Assembly (NCBI GenBank): GCA_020849615.1
Contig: JADLFW010000040.1
Location: 62,001-126,000 of the forward strand
Length of the DNA stretch: 64,000 nt
Direction: 5' to 3'
Source of the DNA: Phycisphaerales bacterium
GTDB taxonomy: Bacteria > Planctomycetota > Phycisphaerae > Phycisphaerales > UBA1924
Position 1 is the first letter of the stretch. Each line of letters opens with the position of its first letter. The translations under genes and the position numbers were made by a program. The notes beneath the pieces were generated by a model. The model made no database searches, was not told where the DNA came from, and worked only from the letters and a program-made list of their open reading frames with translations. This document shows, piece by piece, positions 1-10,671 of this stretch.

Positions 1-60
1 GGGAGGTGAGGGGGGTGATATGGTGACGGCGATTCGTGGCCCGGTGAAGGGGTGTTCGCC

Positions 61-1044
61 ATGCGACCAGGACGCTGCTGTGCCGTTGCGCTCGTGCTGA
101 TCGCGGGAGCGATGGGCGGGTGTTCAACTTCGGACGAGGCGCGCGGGCCTGGCGGCGCGGCGGCGCAGGCCCGGCCTGCAGTCGAGGCACCCACGATGGC
201 GGATGCAGCGCCTCGGGACTATCCGGGGATCCACAACGCGGTGGCGTACCACGAGGGGTTCCTGTCCGGCAGCGTGCCGGAGGGGGATGCGGGGTTTGAC
301 ACGCTGGCGGCGATGGGGGTGAGGACGATCATCAGCGTGGATGGGGCGGAGCCTGAGGTGGGGCGGGCGCGGGCCCGGGGGATGCGGTACATCCATCTGC
401 CGATCGGATACAACGGGATTGACGAGCAGCGGAAACTGGAGCTGGTGCGGGCCACGCGGGATGCGATGCGGGATGGCCCGGTGTATATCCACTGCCACCA
501 CGGGAAGCACCGCAGCGCGGGGGCGGCCGCGGCGGTGGCGGCGAGCCTTGGCTGGGATACTCCCGAGGGGGCCGTGGCGCGGATGAAGGTGTCGGGGACA
601 GCGCCCAACTACACGGGGCTGTACGCGTGCGCGGCGAGCGCGCGGGTGCTGGCTGCCAGCGCGATCGACGCGGTTGCGGCGGAGTTCCCGGAAGTCTCGC
701 GGCCATCGGGGTTCGTGAAGGGGATGGTCGAGGCCGATGAGATCATGGAGCACCTGAAGGCGATCGAGAGGGCGGGCTGGAGGGCGCCGGCGGACCATCC
801 GGACCTGGTGCCGGTTGCGGAGGCCGCGCGGCTGGCGGACCTGCTGCGCGTGCTGGCGGAGGGTGACCGGGCCCGGGGCGAGCCGGCGGAGTTCGCGGCC
901 CTGATGCGGGAGAGTGGCGAGCGGGCCGCGGCACTTGAAGAGGGGCTCGCGGTCGAGGGAGTGCCGGACGGGGCGGAGCTGACGCGGCGGTTCAAGGTGG
1001 TGGCGGCGTCGTGCAAAGACTGCCACTCGAAGCACCGCGACTGA
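61..1044 (+). CDS. lipoprotein: tyrosine-phosphatase-like domain plus C-terminal haem c motif
   Basis: Probably an exported, lipid-anchored protein. The N-terminus has a hydrophobic stretch ending in a lipobox-like GGC near residue 21. The middle carries the phosphatase loop HCHHGKHR, which fits the C-x5-R signature of dual-specificity and tyrosine phosphatases. The last 15 residues contain CKDCH, a CxxCH haem c motif placed as in cytochrome c' family proteins. I chose ATG 61 because AAGGGG at 47-52 is well spaced from it; an in-frame GTG at 52 is the alternative. The combination of phosphatase and haem motif is unusual and the substrate is unknown. It lies directly upstream of a cation antiporter gene with a 63-bp gap. 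Confidence 0.75.
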   Translation: MRPGRCCAVALVLIAGAMGGCSTSDEARGPGGAAAQARPAVEAPTMADAAPRDYPGIHNAVAYHEGFLSGSVPEGDAGFDTLAAMGVRTIISVDGAEPEVGRARARGMRYIHLPIGYNGIDEQRKLELVRATRDAMRDGPVYIHCHHGKHRSAGAAAAVAASLGWDTPEGAVARMKVSGTAPNYTGLYACAASARVLAASAIDAVAAEFPEVSRPSGFVKGMVEADEIMEHLKAIERAGWRAPADHPDLVPVAEAARLADLLRVLAEGDRARGEPAEFAALMRESGERAAALEEGLAVEGVPDGAELTRRFKVVAASCKDCHSKHRD

Positions 1045-1107
1045 GGCGGGGCGGTGTAATACTCGCCGGGGCCGGGAAGGCGGCCGTGCCGAGTTATACA
1101 CTCCGCA

Positions 1108-2913
1108 ATGACGAGCTTTCCGAGCTTCATGCTGCTCGCCGCCGGTGTGCACGAGCTTCCGCTGCTGACCACGATCGCGGCCGCGTTTGCGGCGGCGTGG
1201 GTGCTGGGCCTGGTGACGCACCGGCTGGGGTTGTCGCCGATCGTGGGCTACCTGCTGGCGGGGGTGGTGATCGGCCCGTACACGCCGGGGTTTACCGGTG
1301 ATGTGAAGCTGGCGCAGCAGTTGGCCGAGGTCGGGGTGATCCTGCTGATGTTCGGGGTGGGGCTGCATTTCCACCTGGCTGACCTGCTGAAGGTGAAGGG
1401 TGTGGCGGTGCCGGGGGCGGTGGGGCAGAGCCTGGTGGCGACGGTGGCGACGGTCGCGGTCTTCTGGCTGCTGGGCTGGCCCGTGCGGTCCGGGGTGGTG
1501 CTGGGGATGGCGATGGCGGTGGCGAGCACGGTGGTGCTGCTGCGGGTGCTGATGGACCGGGGGATGCTGAACACGAGCCACGGGCACGTGGCGGTGGGCT
1601 GGCTGATCGTGGAGGACATCTTCACGGTGCTGGCGCTGGTGCTGGTGCCGATCTTCGCGGTGGAGGCGCCGGGGGCGGGCGGGGCGGCGGCGGGATCGGG
1701 CGGGCTGTCGGGGCTGGCGACGGTGGGGTGGGCGGTGCTGAAGCTGGTGGCGCTGGTGGCGATCGTGCTGCTGGCGGGGTCGAAGGTGGTGCCGTGGGTG
1801 CTGACGCAGGTGGCGAAGCTGCGGTCGAGCGAGTTGTTCACGCTGACGGTGCTGGTGCTGTCGGTGACGATCGCGGTGGGGTCGGCGACGATCTTCGGGG
1901 CGTCGGTGGCGCTGGGGGCGTTCCTGGCGGGGATGGTGGTGGCGCAGTCTCCGGTGAGCCACCAGGCGGCGGCGGATGCGCTGCCGATGCGGGACGCGTT
2001 CGCGGTGCTGTTCTTCGTGTCGGTGGGGATGCTGTTTGATCCGTCGTTCCTGGTTGCGCACCCGATGCTGGTGGTGGCGGGGCTGGCGGTGGTGCTGGTG
2101 TTCAAGCCGCTGGCGGCGCTGGTGATCGTGGCGGCGCTGGGGTACCCGGCGCGGACGGCGCTGGTGGTGGCCATCGGGCTGGCGCAGATCGGGGAGTTCT
2201 CGTTCATCCTGGGGCAGGTGGCGCGGGAGCACGGGCTGCTGCCGGAGGAGGGGATGCAGGTGCTGGTGGCGACGGCGATGATCTCGATCACGCTGAACCC
2301 GCTGCTGTTCAGGTCGCTGGAGCGGATCGAGGGCTGGGCCCAGCGGTGGCCGTGGCTGTGGCGCGTGCTGAACGCCCGGCACGGGCGGCGCGGCGCGGGG
2401 ATCAACGCGGTGGCGCAGCGGGCGGTCGCGGCGGATGAGCGGCCGCTGGCGGTGATCGTGGGGTACGGGCCGGTAGGGCGGGTGGTGGATGCGCTGCTGC
2501 GGGATGCGGGCATTCTGACGGCGGTGATCGACTCGAACATCGACACGATCACCACGCTCACGAAGGCGGGCCGGCCCGCGATCTACGGGGATGCGGCGCG
2601 GCGGGAGGTGCTGGAGCAGGCGGGGATCCGCCGGGCCGCGTACCTGATCGTGACGCTGCCGCATTCGGAGGGGCGCGGGCCGCTGATCCTGCTGGCGCGG
2701 GAGTTGAACCCGGCGATCGAGGTGACGGCGCGGGCCCGGTACCTGGGTGAGCGCGACGGGTTGATGGGGGCGGGCGCGAACCGGGTGGTGTTCGAGGAGG
2801 GCGAGGCGGGGGTGGCGCTGGCGCGGCACGTGCTGGAGCGGCGGGGGGTGGATGAGGCGACGGTGGCCCGGCTGCTGGTGGCGATCCGGAAGCTCTGGAA
2901 GATGCAGGACTGA
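1108..2913 (+). CDS. Kef/YbaL-type cation/proton antiporter with RCK domain
   Basis: A CPA2-family integral membrane protein of 601 residues. The first ~390 residues form a Na/H-exchanger domain with about a dozen hydrophobic segments. A cytoplasmic Rossmann domain follows ([16 protein letters not shown], about residue 448) of the TrkA-N/RCK type, which in this family binds NAD(H) or nucleotides and gates K+ or Na+ efflux. Length and layout match YbaL/RosB. It occupies the place directly before kdpB where kdpA normally sits, so it may be part of the same K+ locus. KdpA features are absent: it is clearly an antiporter and not the K+-channel-like subunit. The start codon has no strong Shine-Dalgarno; a TATACA box lies about 15 bp upstream. 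Confidence 0.85.
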   Translation: MTSFPSFMLLAAGVHELPLLTTIAAAFAAAWVLGLVTHRLGLSPIVGYLLAGVVIGPYTPGFTGDVKLAQQLAEVGVILLMFGVGLHFHLADLLKVKGVAVPGAVGQSLVATVATVAVFWLLGWPVRSGVVLGMAMAVASTVVLLRVLMDRGMLNTSHGHVAVGWLIVEDIFTVLALVLVPIFAVEAPGAGGAAAGSGGLSGLATVGWAVLKLVALVAIVLLAGSKVVPWVLTQVAKLRSSELFTLTVLVLSVTIAVGSATIFGASVALGAFLAGMVVAQSPVSHQAAADALPMRDAFAVLFFVSVGMLFDPSFLVAHPMLVVAGLAVVLVFKPLAALVIVAALGYPARTALVVAIGLAQIGEFSFILGQVAREHGLLPEEGMQVLVATAMISITLNPLLFRSLERIEGWAQRWPWLWRVLNARHGRRGAGINAVAQRAVAADERPLAVIVGYGPVGRVVDALLRDAGILTAVIDSNIDTITTLTKAGRPAIYGDAARREVLEQAGIRRAAYLIVTLPHSEGRGPLILLARELNPAIEVTARARYLGERDGLMGAGANRVVFEEGEAGVALARHVLERRGVDEATVARLLVAIRKLWKMQD

Positions 2914-3029
2914 CGGGCCCGGCTTGGGTGGTGATCCGGCCCGTCTTTATGGCGTCCTTATCCGGGGGGCGGGATTCCTTACGCGCGTCTGATCGACGGC
3001 CCCGGCCGGGCCGCGATGCTGTTGGGCGC

Positions 3030-5249
3030 ATGAGCATCGCCGCCACCGGAAAGTCGCCGTTCGCCGTCCCGAATCCGAGTTCGCCCGCATCGTCGCCGCG
3101 TCCGCGCGGGCCCGGGCGAAGGGGTGTGTTTGATGCGGCGATCGTCCGCCCGGCGGTGGTGTCGGCGCTGATGAAGCTGCATCCGCGGGTGCAGGCCCGC
3201 AATCCGGTGATGTTCGTGGTGTGGGTGGTGAGCGTGCTGACGACGGGGCTGGCGGCGGCGGGGTTGGCGGGGCGGGGGGAGGTGGGGGGATACTCGCCGG
3301 GGCTGGTGCTGGTGATCGCGTTGTGGCTGTGGTTCACGGTGCTATTTGCGAACTTCGCGGAGGCGATGGCGGAGGGGCGGGGCAAGGCGCAGGCGGCGAG
3401 CCTGCGGAGGAGCAAGCGGGAGGTGGTGGCCAAGCGGGTGGAGGCCCGGCCGGGCCCGGCGGGCGCGACGGATGTGAAGTCGCTGCGGCCCGCGCGGGTG
3501 TCGGCGTCGGAGTTGCGCCGGGGCGATGTGGTGCTGGTGGAGGCTGGGGACATCATCCCGGGGGACGGGGAGGTGGTGGAGGGGATCGCGAGCGTGAATG
3601 AATCGGCGGTGACGGGGGAGTCGGCGCCGGTGATCCGCGAATCGGGCGGGGACCGTTCGAGCGTGACGGGCGGGACGCAGGTGCTGAGCGACTGGATCCT
3701 GGTGCGGATCGGGTCGAACCCGGGCGAGACGTTTCTGGACCGCATGATCGCGATGGTGGAGGGGGCCAAGCGGCAGAAGACGCCCAACGAGATCGCGCTG
3801 GACATCCTTCTGGCGAAGCTGACGATCATCTTCCTGCTGGCGTGCGCGACGCTGCTGCCGTACTCGATCTACGCGGTGGGGTCGGCGGGGGCGGGCGGGG
3901 GCGGCGCAGCCCCGATCACGGTGACGGTGCTGGCGGCGCTGCTGGTGTGCCTGATCCCGACGACGATCGGCGGGCTGCTGAGCGCGATCCGCATCGCGGG
4001 GATGGACCGGCTGGTGCAGGCCAACGTGATCGCGACCAGCGGCCGGGCGGTGGAGGCGGCGGGGGATGTCGATGTGCTGCTGCTCGACAAGACGGGCACG
4101 ATCACGCTGGGCAACCGGCAGGCGGCGCGGTTCATCCCGGTGGACGGGGCGACGGTGGAGGAGCTGGCCGATGCGGCGCAGCTGGCGTCCCTGGCGGATG
4201 AGACGCCGGAGGGGCGGAGCATCGTCGTGCTCGCCAAGCGGCACGGCCTGCGCGAGCGGGACATGCACGCGCTGGGATTCGACGGCCGGCCCGCCTCGTT
4301 CATTCCGTTCTCGGCGAACACACGGATGAGCGGCGTCGACCTGCCGGACGCGCCAGCGCACCCGGGGGGGCGGCAGATCCGCAAGGGCTCGGCGGATGCG
4401 GTGGAGGCGTACGTTGCGCGGATGGGCGGGAGGGCGAGCGAGCAGGCCCGGGCCGTGGTGGCGGACGTGTCGACGCGGGGGAGCACGCCGCTGGTGGTGG
4501 CGGACGGGAAGGGGCGGACGCTGGGGGTGATCGAGCTGAAGGACATCGTCAAGGGGGGGATCGCGGAGCGGTTCGCGGAGCTGCGGCGGATGGGCATCCG
4601 CACGGTGATGATTACGGGGGACAACCCGGTGACGGCGGCGGCGATCGCGGCGGAGGCGGGTGTTGATGATTTCCTGGCGCAGGCGACGCCGGAGAAGAAG
4701 CTGGAGCTGATCCGGCAGCACCAGCGGGGCGGGCGGCTGGTGGCGATGACGGGGGACGGCACGAACGACGCTCCGGCGCTGGCGCAGGCGGACGTGGCGG
4801 TGGCGATGAACTCGGGGACGCAGGCGGCGAAGGAAGCCGGCAACATGGTGGACCTCGACAGCAACCCCACGAAGCTGATCGAGATCGTGCGGATCGGCAA
4901 GCAGCTGCTGATAACGAGGGGATCGCTGACGACGTTCTCGATCGCCAACGATGTGGCGAAGTACTTCGCGATCATCCCGGCGGCGTTCGCGGCGACCTAC
5001 CCGGCGCTGGATGCGCTGAACATCATGCGGCTGAACCCGTCGACGGCGATCCTGTCGAGCGTGATCTTCAACGCGCTGATCATCGTGGCGCTGATCCCGC
5101 TGGCGCTGCGCGGCGTGGCGTACAGGCCCGTGGAGGCGTCGAAGCTGCTGCTGCACAACCTGGTGGTGTACGGCGCGGGCGGGCTGATCGTGCCGTTCAT
5201 CGGGATCAAGGCGATCGACATGGTGATCAACGGCCTGAGGCTGGTGTAA
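3030..5249 (+). CDS. kdpB: K+-transporting P-type ATPase subunit B
   Basis: Catalytic subunit of the KdpFABC potassium pump, located in the inner membrane. Visible P-type ATPase motifs are the actuator TGES (about residue 196), the phosphorylation site DKTGTIT (Asp near residue 353) and the hinge motif [12 protein letters not shown] near residue 575. The stretch [20 protein letters not shown] is typical of KdpB. ATG 3030 gives 739 residues, about 50 longer than usual at the N-terminus; an upstream GTG at 2928 is less likely. kdpC follows after 10 bp. The partner kdpA is not present in the window, which is unusual because the A and B subunits are normally encoded side by side. Confidence 0.93.
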   Translation: MSIAATGKSPFAVPNPSSPASSPRPRGPGRRGVFDAAIVRPAVVSALMKLHPRVQARNPVMFVVWVVSVLTTGLAAAGLAGRGEVGGYSPGLVLVIALWLWFTVLFANFAEAMAEGRGKAQAASLRRSKREVVAKRVEARPGPAGATDVKSLRPARVSASELRRGDVVLVEAGDIIPGDGEVVEGIASVNESAVTGESAPVIRESGGDRSSVTGGTQVLSDWILVRIGSNPGETFLDRMIAMVEGAKRQKTPNEIALDILLAKLTIIFLLACATLLPYSIYAVGSAGAGGGGAAPITVTVLAALLVCLIPTTIGGLLSAIRIAGMDRLVQANVIATSGRAVEAAGDVDVLLLDKTGTITLGNRQAARFIPVDGATVEELADAAQLASLADETPEGRSIVVLAKRHGLRERDMHALGFDGRPASFIPFSANTRMSGVDLPDAPAHPGGRQIRKGSADAVEAYVARMGGRASEQARAVVADVSTRGSTPLVVADGKGRTLGVIELKDIVKGGIAERFAELRRMGIRTVMITGDNPVTAAAIAAEAGVDDFLAQATPEKKLELIRQHQRGGRLVAMTGDGTNDAPALAQADVAVAMNSGTQAAKEAGNMVDLDSNPTKLIEIVRIGKQLLITRGSLTTFSIANDVAKYFAIIPAAFAATYPALDALNIMRLNPSTAILSSVIFNALIIVALIPLALRGVAYRPVEASKLLLHNLVVYGAGGLIVPFIGIKAIDMVINGLRLV

Positions 5250-5259
5250 GGAGGGTCCT

Positions 5260-5892
5260 GTGCGCCGCATGTTCCGCCCGGCAATCGTCCTGTTCATCGT
5301 GCTGTCGATCATCACGGGGGTGGTGTACCCCCTGGCGATCACCGGAGTGGCGCAGCTGGTGTTCCCGCACCGGGCCGGCGGGTCGCTGATCCGGGCCGCG
5401 GATGGCCGGGTGGTGGGCTCGGCGCTGATCGGGCAGGAGTTCAGCGCCGGGGATGCGAAGGAGGCGGCTCGTTGGTTCTGGGGACGGCCCAGCGCGACCG
5501 GGCCCGTGCCGTACACCGCGTTGAACACGGCGACCGCGACGGGATCGACGGGGAGCAACCTCGGGCCGACAAACCCGGCGCTGCTGGAGAATGTGAAGGT
5601 GAGGCTCGCGGCGCTGGCGGCGGCGGATGCGGCGGTGGGGTACGCGCGGGCCGCGGGCGAGCGCGCGCCGGTGGACCTGGTGACGGCGTCGGCGAGCGGG
5701 CTGGACCCGCACATTTCGCCGGCGGCGGCCGAGTACCAGGCAGGGCGAGTGGCCCGGGCGCGGGGGTTGAGCGAGGAGGCGGTGCGGGAACTTGTGAGAC
5801 ATCACACGACCGGGCGGGGGCTGGGCGTGCTGGGCGAGCCGGTGGTGAATGTTCTGGAGCTGAATCTGGACCTGAGCGGGCGGGGCGGGTGA
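5260..5892 (+). CDS. kdpC: K+-transporting ATPase subunit C
   Basis: Small subunit that binds to and stabilises the Kdp complex and raises ATP affinity. It has the expected single N-terminal membrane helix (about residues 5-30, with the conserved [11 protein letters not shown]) and a periplasmic domain containing [10 protein letters not shown] and [13 protein letters not shown], both KdpC hallmarks. At 210 residues it is of usual length. GTG is chosen as start because an AAGGAGGG box at 5247-5254 is correctly spaced; ATG 5269 would be too far from it. It lies between kdpB and kdpD and is presumably co-transcribed with them. Confidence 0.93.
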   Translation: MRRMFRPAIVLFIVLSIITGVVYPLAITGVAQLVFPHRAGGSLIRAADGRVVGSALIGQEFSAGDAKEAARWFWGRPSATGPVPYTALNTATATGSTGSNLGPTNPALLENVKVRLAALAAADAAVGYARAAGERAPVDLVTASASGLDPHISPAAAEYQAGRVARARGLSEEAVRELVRHHTTGRGLGVLGEPVVNVLELNLDLSGRGG

Positions 5893-5922
5893 TCACAGGC
5901 CGGAGCCCTTACGATCGACCAG

Positions 5923-8781
5923 ATGAGCGACGACCGTCCGGATCCATCCGAACTTCTTGCGCGAGTGCAGCGCGAGGAGCTGCGCGCGGGGGCGGACGGG
6001 GCGCCGCGCGGGCGGCTGACGATCTTCTTCGGGATGGCGCCGGGGGTCGGCAAGACGTACGCGATGCTCGCGGCGGCGCAGCGGATGGCCGGGCAGGGTG
6101 TGGATGTGGTGGTCGGCGTGGCGGAGACGCACGGCCGGGCCGAGACGGAGCAGCTGCTGCTGGGGCTGGACATTTTGCCGCGGAAGCGAGTGGAGTACAA
6201 GGGACGGGAGGGCGCGGGCCCGGCGGTGGTGCTGGAGGAGTTCGACGCCGATGCGGCGATCGCGCGCCGGCCCGACATCCTGGTGGTCGATGAACTGGCG
6301 CACACCAACGCGCCGGGGAGCGGGCGTGAGAAGCGTTGGCAGGATGTGCGGGAGTGCCTGAAGGCGGGGGTCAGCGTCTATACGACGCTGAACGTGCAGC
6401 ACATCGAATCGCTGAATGATGTGGTGGCGCAGATCACGGGCGTGGCGGTGCGGGAGACGGTGCCCGACCAGATCGTGGATGAGGCGGATGAGATCGAGCT
6501 GGTGGATGTGCCGGTTGAGGTGCTGCACGAGCGGCTGCGGGCGGGGAAGGTGTACCAGGGGGAGAACGCGGCCCGCGCGGTGGATCCCGGAGACGGATTC
6601 TTCCGTCGGGGCAATCTGACAGCGCTGCGTGAGCTGGCGCTGCGGCGGACGGCGGCGTGGGTGGATTCGGAGATGCGGCGGTACAAGGCCGACCGCGGGA
6701 TCCGCGCCGTCTGGCCCGCCGGCGAGCGGGTGCTGGTGGCGGTGAGCCCGAGTCCGATGTCGGGAAAGCTGGTTCGGGCGGCGAAGCGGATGGCGGCGGG
6801 GCTGCACGCGGACCTGCTGGCGGTGTACGTGGAGACGCCGCGGACGGCGGAACTGGGGCACGCGGACCGCGAGCGGCTGATGCGGACGCTGCGGCTGGCG
6901 GAGAGCCTGGGCGCATCGACCACGACGCTGAGCGGAGCGAACGCGGCGCACGAGCTGATCGCGTTTGCGCGGTCGAGGAACGTGGCGCGGATCGTGGTCG
7001 GCAAGACCGAGCGGTCGCGGCTGCGCGAGGCCGTGATGGGCTCGTTCGTGAACAACCTGATCCGCGAGAGCGGGGATATCGACATTTATGTGATTCGCGG
7101 GGATTCCGCCGATGCGGGTGAGGGCGACGGGAACGGCGGCCCGCGGGCGGAAGTCGATGGCGAAGCGGGGTCTGGCGAGGGGCTGACGCTGCTGGCCCGC
7201 GCTGCGGTGGCGCTGGGGATCGTGGCGGTGTCGGTGCTGGTGGCCCGGCTGTTCCACGACGGGCCGGACCTGTCGGAAGAGTCGATGGTGCTGCTGGCGG
7301 GGGTGATCGTGGCGGCGCTGACGCTTGGGCGGTGGCCCGCGGTGCTGGCCACGGTGCTGTCGATCGCGGCGTTCAACTTCTTCTTCGTGGAGCCGCTGTA
7401 CACGTTCGCGGTGAGTGATTCGAGGTCGTACGTGGCGTTCGGCGTGATGCTCGCGGCGGGGACGATCATCGGGACGCTGGCGGCCCGTTCGAGGGAGCAG
7501 GCCAGGTCCGCGAGAGACCGCGAGCGGCGGACGGCGTCGCTGTACGCGATGACGCGGGAACTGGCGGCGGCCCGGGATGCGCGGGAAGTGGCGGCGGTGG
7601 GAACCCGGCATCTGTACGACACGTTCGCGAGCGATGTGGCGATATCAGTGCCGGGCCCGGCTGCCGGGCGGGGAGGGGATGCGGGGAAGTCGGCGGGGCT
7701 GGATGTGCTGGGATCGGCGGGGGCGCCCGACTGGTTCGATGAGCGGGAGCGGAGCGTGGCGCGATGGGTGCTGGATCACGGCCACCCGGCCGGGCTGGGG
7801 ACGCGGACGCTTCCGGCGGCGGCCGGGCGGCACGTTCCGCTGGTGGGGTCGGGGGGAGGGCTCGGGGTTCTTTCGCTCCGTCCGGGCCGGGCCGTGGGGC
7901 TGCTGGGCACGGCGAACCTCCTGCTTCTCGAGACGCTGGCGAACCAGGTGGCGACAGCGCTGGAACGGGTGGCGCTGATCGAGAGCCGGCAAGCGGCGAG
8001 GCTGGAGGCGGAGCGAGAGCGGCTGCGGAGCGCGCTGCTGAGCTCGGTGTCGCACGACCTGAGGACTCCGCTGGCGAGCATTACGGGCGCGGCGAGCGCG
8101 CTGGAGCAGGGGGGGGGTGTGATCGATGCGCCGGCCCGGGCCGGGCTGCTGGCGACGATCGTGGATGAATCGGCGCGGCTGAGCGACCTGATCTCGAACC
8201 TGGTGTTCGCGACGCGGCTCGAGGCGGGGGGGGTCGCGCTGGCGCGGGAGTGGACGACGGTCGAGGAGGTGGTGGGGGTGGGGCTGGCCCGGCACCGGCA
8301 GGCGCTGGCCTCGAGGCCGTTCCGCGTTCACTTGCCGGCCGAACTGCCGATGATCAACGTGGACAACGCCATGCTGCCGCAGGTGGTGCACAACCTGGTC
8401 GAGAACGCGCTGCGGTACACGCCGGCGGGGACGCCGATCAGCATCAGCGCGTGGAGCACGCCGACGCACGTGATCGTGAAGGTCGCCGATGAAGGTCCGG
8501 GCCTGGCGGAGGATGAGTCGGCGCGGGTGTTCCAGAGGTTCTATCGCGGGCGGGCGGCGCGCGGCGGCGAGATCGGCCACGCGGAGGCCCGCGGGGGTAT
8601 GGGGCTGGGGCTGACGATCTGCGAGGGGATCATCCGCGCGCACGGCGGGCGGATCTGGGCCGAGCCGGGGGTTCCGAATGGTGTTGCATTCCTGTTCTCG
8701 TTACCGATCGAGCGGCCGCCGCCCGCGCCGCCGGCGGATGCGGAGGAGCTGTCGGGCAGCGCCGGGGGGGTGCGATCGTGA
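5923..8781 (+). CDS. kdpD: KdpD sensor histidine kinase
   Basis: Membrane sensor kinase that responds to low K+ or ionic strength and phosphorylates KdpE. The order is: N-terminal KdpD domain with Walker A GMAPGVGKT (residues 37-45), universal-stress-like domain, a DUF4118 region of four membrane helices (about 420-530), a GAF-like segment, HisKA with SHDLRTPLASI (His near 711), and HATPase with N-box NLVENALRYTP and G-boxes DEGPGLA and GMGLGLTIC. At 952 residues it is slightly longer than the E. coli protein (894). Its stop codon overlaps the kdpE start. Confidence 0.95.
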   Translation: MSDDRPDPSELLARVQREELRAGADGAPRGRLTIFFGMAPGVGKTYAMLAAAQRMAGQGVDVVVGVAETHGRAETEQLLLGLDILPRKRVEYKGREGAGPAVVLEEFDADAAIARRPDILVVDELAHTNAPGSGREKRWQDVRECLKAGVSVYTTLNVQHIESLNDVVAQITGVAVRETVPDQIVDEADEIELVDVPVEVLHERLRAGKVYQGENAARAVDPGDGFFRRGNLTALRELALRRTAAWVDSEMRRYKADRGIRAVWPAGERVLVAVSPSPMSGKLVRAAKRMAAGLHADLLAVYVETPRTAELGHADRERLMRTLRLAESLGASTTTLSGANAAHELIAFARSRNVARIVVGKTERSRLREAVMGSFVNNLIRESGDIDIYVIRGDSADAGEGDGNGGPRAEVDGEAGSGEGLTLLARAAVALGIVAVSVLVARLFHDGPDLSEESMVLLAGVIVAALTLGRWPAVLATVLSIAAFNFFFVEPLYTFAVSDSRSYVAFGVMLAAGTIIGTLAARSREQARSARDRERRTASLYAMTRELAAARDAREVAAVGTRHLYDTFASDVAISVPGPAAGRGGDAGKSAGLDVLGSAGAPDWFDERERSVARWVLDHGHPAGLGTRTLPAAAGRHVPLVGSGGGLGVLSLRPGRAVGLLGTANLLLLETLANQVATALERVALIESRQAARLEAERERLRSALLSSVSHDLRTPLASITGAASALEQGGGVIDAPARAGLLATIVDESARLSDLISNLVFATRLEAGGVALAREWTTVEEVVGVGLARHRQALASRPFRVHLPAELPMINVDNAMLPQVVHNLVENALRYTPAGTPISISAWSTPTHVIVKVADEGPGLAEDESARVFQRFYRGRAARGGEIGHAEARGGMGLGLTICEGIIRAHGGRIWAEPGVPNGVAFLFSLPIERPPPAPPADAEELSGSAGGVRS

Positions 8782-9557
8782 CCGGGCCGGCCAGCGCAGC
8801 GCCGATCCCTCCGCCGATGGGTCACAGCGCCCTGGTGCTGATGATCGAGGATGAGGAGCCGATCCGGCGATTCCTGCGGGCCACGCTGGAGTCGCAGGGG
8901 TTCCGAGTGAGGGAGTCGGGCACCGCGAAGGACGGCGTGCTGCAGGCGGTGATGCACCGGCCCGACCTGATTCTGCTGGACCTTGGGCTGCCGGACGGCG
9001 ACGGGCTGGCGGTGACGAAGACGATCAGGAAGGAGCTGGCGTCGCCGATCGTGGTGCTGTCGGCGCGTGGGCAGGAGAGCGACAAGGTGGCGGCGCTGGA
9101 TGCCGGGGCGGATGACTACCTGACCAAGCCGTTCGGCGTGGGGGAGCTGCTGGCCCGGATCCGCGTGGCGCTGCGGCATTCGGCGCTGGCGGGGTCGGGC
9201 CGGAGCGGCGAGACGAGCGTGTATGAGGCGGAAGCCGGGGGGCGCGGGCTGCGGATCGATCCGCTCGCCCGGCTGGTGCAGGTGAGCGAGGGCGGAGCGG
9301 CGCGGGAGGTACGCCTGACGCCGACGGAGTTCAAGCTGCTGGCGTTCCTGGCCCGGCACGCGGGCAAGGTGCTGACGCACCAGATGATTCTCAAGGAAGT
9401 ATGGGGCCCGCAGCACCAAAGGGATGTGCAGTATCTACGCGTGTACGCGGGGGAGCTGCGCAAGAAGCTGGAGGCCGATCCGGCGCAGCCGCGGTTCCTG
9501 GTTACAGAACCGGGGGTGGGCTACCGGTTGTGCGAGCCATCATCGCCGGCGTCGTGA
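8778..9557 (+). CDS. kdpE: KdpE response regulator
   Basis: OmpR-family DNA-binding regulator that activates kdp transcription. The receiver domain has an acidic pocket (MIEDEEP), phospho-acceptor Asp in [13 protein letters not shown] (about residue 68) and Lys in LTKPFG. The C-terminal winged helix has [15 protein letters not shown] and [18 protein letters not shown], as in KdpE. GTG at 8778 overlaps the kdpD stop as GTGA; ATG 8817 is a plausible alternative because the conserved receiver begins there. The last 56 bases overlap the 3' end of the oppositely oriented acr3. Confidence 0.94.
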   Translation: MTGPASAAPIPPPMGHSALVLMIEDEEPIRRFLRATLESQGFRVRESGTAKDGVLQAVMHRPDLILLDLGLPDGDGLAVTKTIRKELASPIVVLSARGQESDKVAALDAGADDYLTKPFGVGELLARIRVALRHSALAGSGRSGETSVYEAEAGGRGLRIDPLARLVQVSEGGAAREVRLTPTEFKLLAFLARHAGKVLTHQMILKEVWGPQHQRDVQYLRVYAGELRKKLEADPAQPRFLVTEPGVGYRLCEPSSPAS

Positions 9558-10647
9558 TTGCGGCGGGCGGAAAGAGGCGTCGCCCCAGCCAGAGTGAAAC
9601 CGTCACCAGGCCGATCAGGACGGGCACCTCGACGAGCGGCCCGATGACGGTGGCGAAGGCGGTGCCCGAGGTAATGCCGAAGACCGAAATGGCGACGGCG
9701 ATGGCCAGCTCGAAGTTGTTTCCGCTGGCGGTGAACGCGAGGGTGGCGGCCCGCGGGTAGTCGGCGCCGACGCGCCGGGCCAGGAAGAACGAGGTGAAGA
9801 ACATGATGATGAAGTAGAGGACCAGCGGGATGGCGATCCGCAGGATGTCCACGGGCATGGCCACGATCCGGTCGCCCTTGAGGCTGAACATGATGATGAT
9901 GGTGAAAAGCAGCGCGGCAAGCGTCACCGGCGCGATGCGGGGGATGAAGACGCGGGAGTACCACGCCTCGCCCATGAGGGGGCGGAGGATGAGGCGGGTG
10001 AGCAGCCCCGCCACGAAGGGGATACCCAGGTAGATCAGGACGCTGCGGAAGATGTCGGCCATGCGGACATCGACCGCCACGCCCTCGAGACCGACGAGCG
10101 GAGGGAGCCAGGTCATGAAGAGCCAGGCGTAGGCGCCGAAGAACAGGACCTGGAAGATGCTGTTGAAGGCGACCAGCCCGGCGGCGTACTCGGGGCTGCC
10201 GCCGGCGAGGTCGTTCCACACGAGGACCATGGCGATGCACCGGGCCAGGCCCACCATGATGAGGCCCAGCATGTACTCGGGTCGGTCACGCAGAAAGATC
10301 GCCGCCAGGGCGAACATGAGCACGGGACCGACGAGCCAGTTCTGAGCGAGCGAAAGCGTGAGGACTTTCCAGTCGCGAAAAACGCGAGGGAGCTCCTCAT
10401 AGCGGACCTTCGCCAGCGGCGGGTACATCATGAGGATGAGGCCGGCGGCGATGGGAAGGTTGGTCGTGCCGATGGTCACACGGTCGATCGCATCGCGCAC
10501 GCCCGGGATCAGCCGACCGAGGGCGACGCCTGCGGCCATAGCGAGGAAGATCCACAGCGTGAGGTAGCGGTCGAGGAAGGAGAGCCGCCGCGGGGCTGCG
10601 CCGGCGGCGGCGGGGTCGCGCGCGGCGGGCGGGGCCGGGGTGTTCAT
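9502..10647 (-). CDS. acr3: ACR3-type arsenite efflux transporter
   Basis: Bile-acid/arsenite transporter superfamily membrane protein of 381 residues with about ten hydrophobic segments. It probably exports arsenite driven by the membrane potential. Recognisable ACR3 stretches are [18 protein letters not shown], the Cys-containing [18 protein letters not shown], and [20 protein letters not shown] near the C-terminus. It is the last gene of arsR-arsM-acr3, 24 bp after arsM. Its 3' end overlaps the converging kdpE by 56 bp. No arsenate reductase is seen nearby. Confidence 0.92.
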   Translation of the reverse strand: MNTPAPPAARDPAAAGAAPRRLSFLDRYLTLWIFLAMAAGVALGRLIPGVRDAIDRVTIGTTNLPIAAGLILMMYPPLAKVRYEELPRVFRDWKVLTLSLAQNWLVGPVLMFALAAIFLRDRPEYMLGLIMVGLARCIAMVLVWNDLAGGSPEYAAGLVAFNSIFQVLFFGAYAWLFMTWLPPLVGLEGVAVDVRMADIFRSVLIYLGIPFVAGLLTRLILRPLMGEAWYSRVFIPRIAPVTLAALLFTIIIMFSLKGDRIVAMPVDILRIAIPLVLYFIIMFFTSFFLARRVGADYPRAATLAFTASGNNFELAIAVAISVFGITSGTAFATVIGPLVEVPVLIGLVTVSLWLGRRLFPPAAITTPAMMARTTGSPPPVL

Positions 10648-10671
10648 GGCGGGTGGTCCTGAGACGCGGGT

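Noticed and set aside
124-2829. Very long minus-strand frame opposite the antiporter gene
   Set aside because: It is rich in Arg, His and Pro with no motif, the usual shadow of high-GC genes; the plus-strand genes explain the region.
2914-3029. Remnant of kdpA before kdpB
   Set aside because: The 116-bp gap is far too short, and neither frame shows K+-filter-like sequence.
3221-5714. Other long frames overlapping kdpB and kdpC
   Set aside because: Low-complexity shadows; the P-type ATPase motifs are continuous in one frame only.
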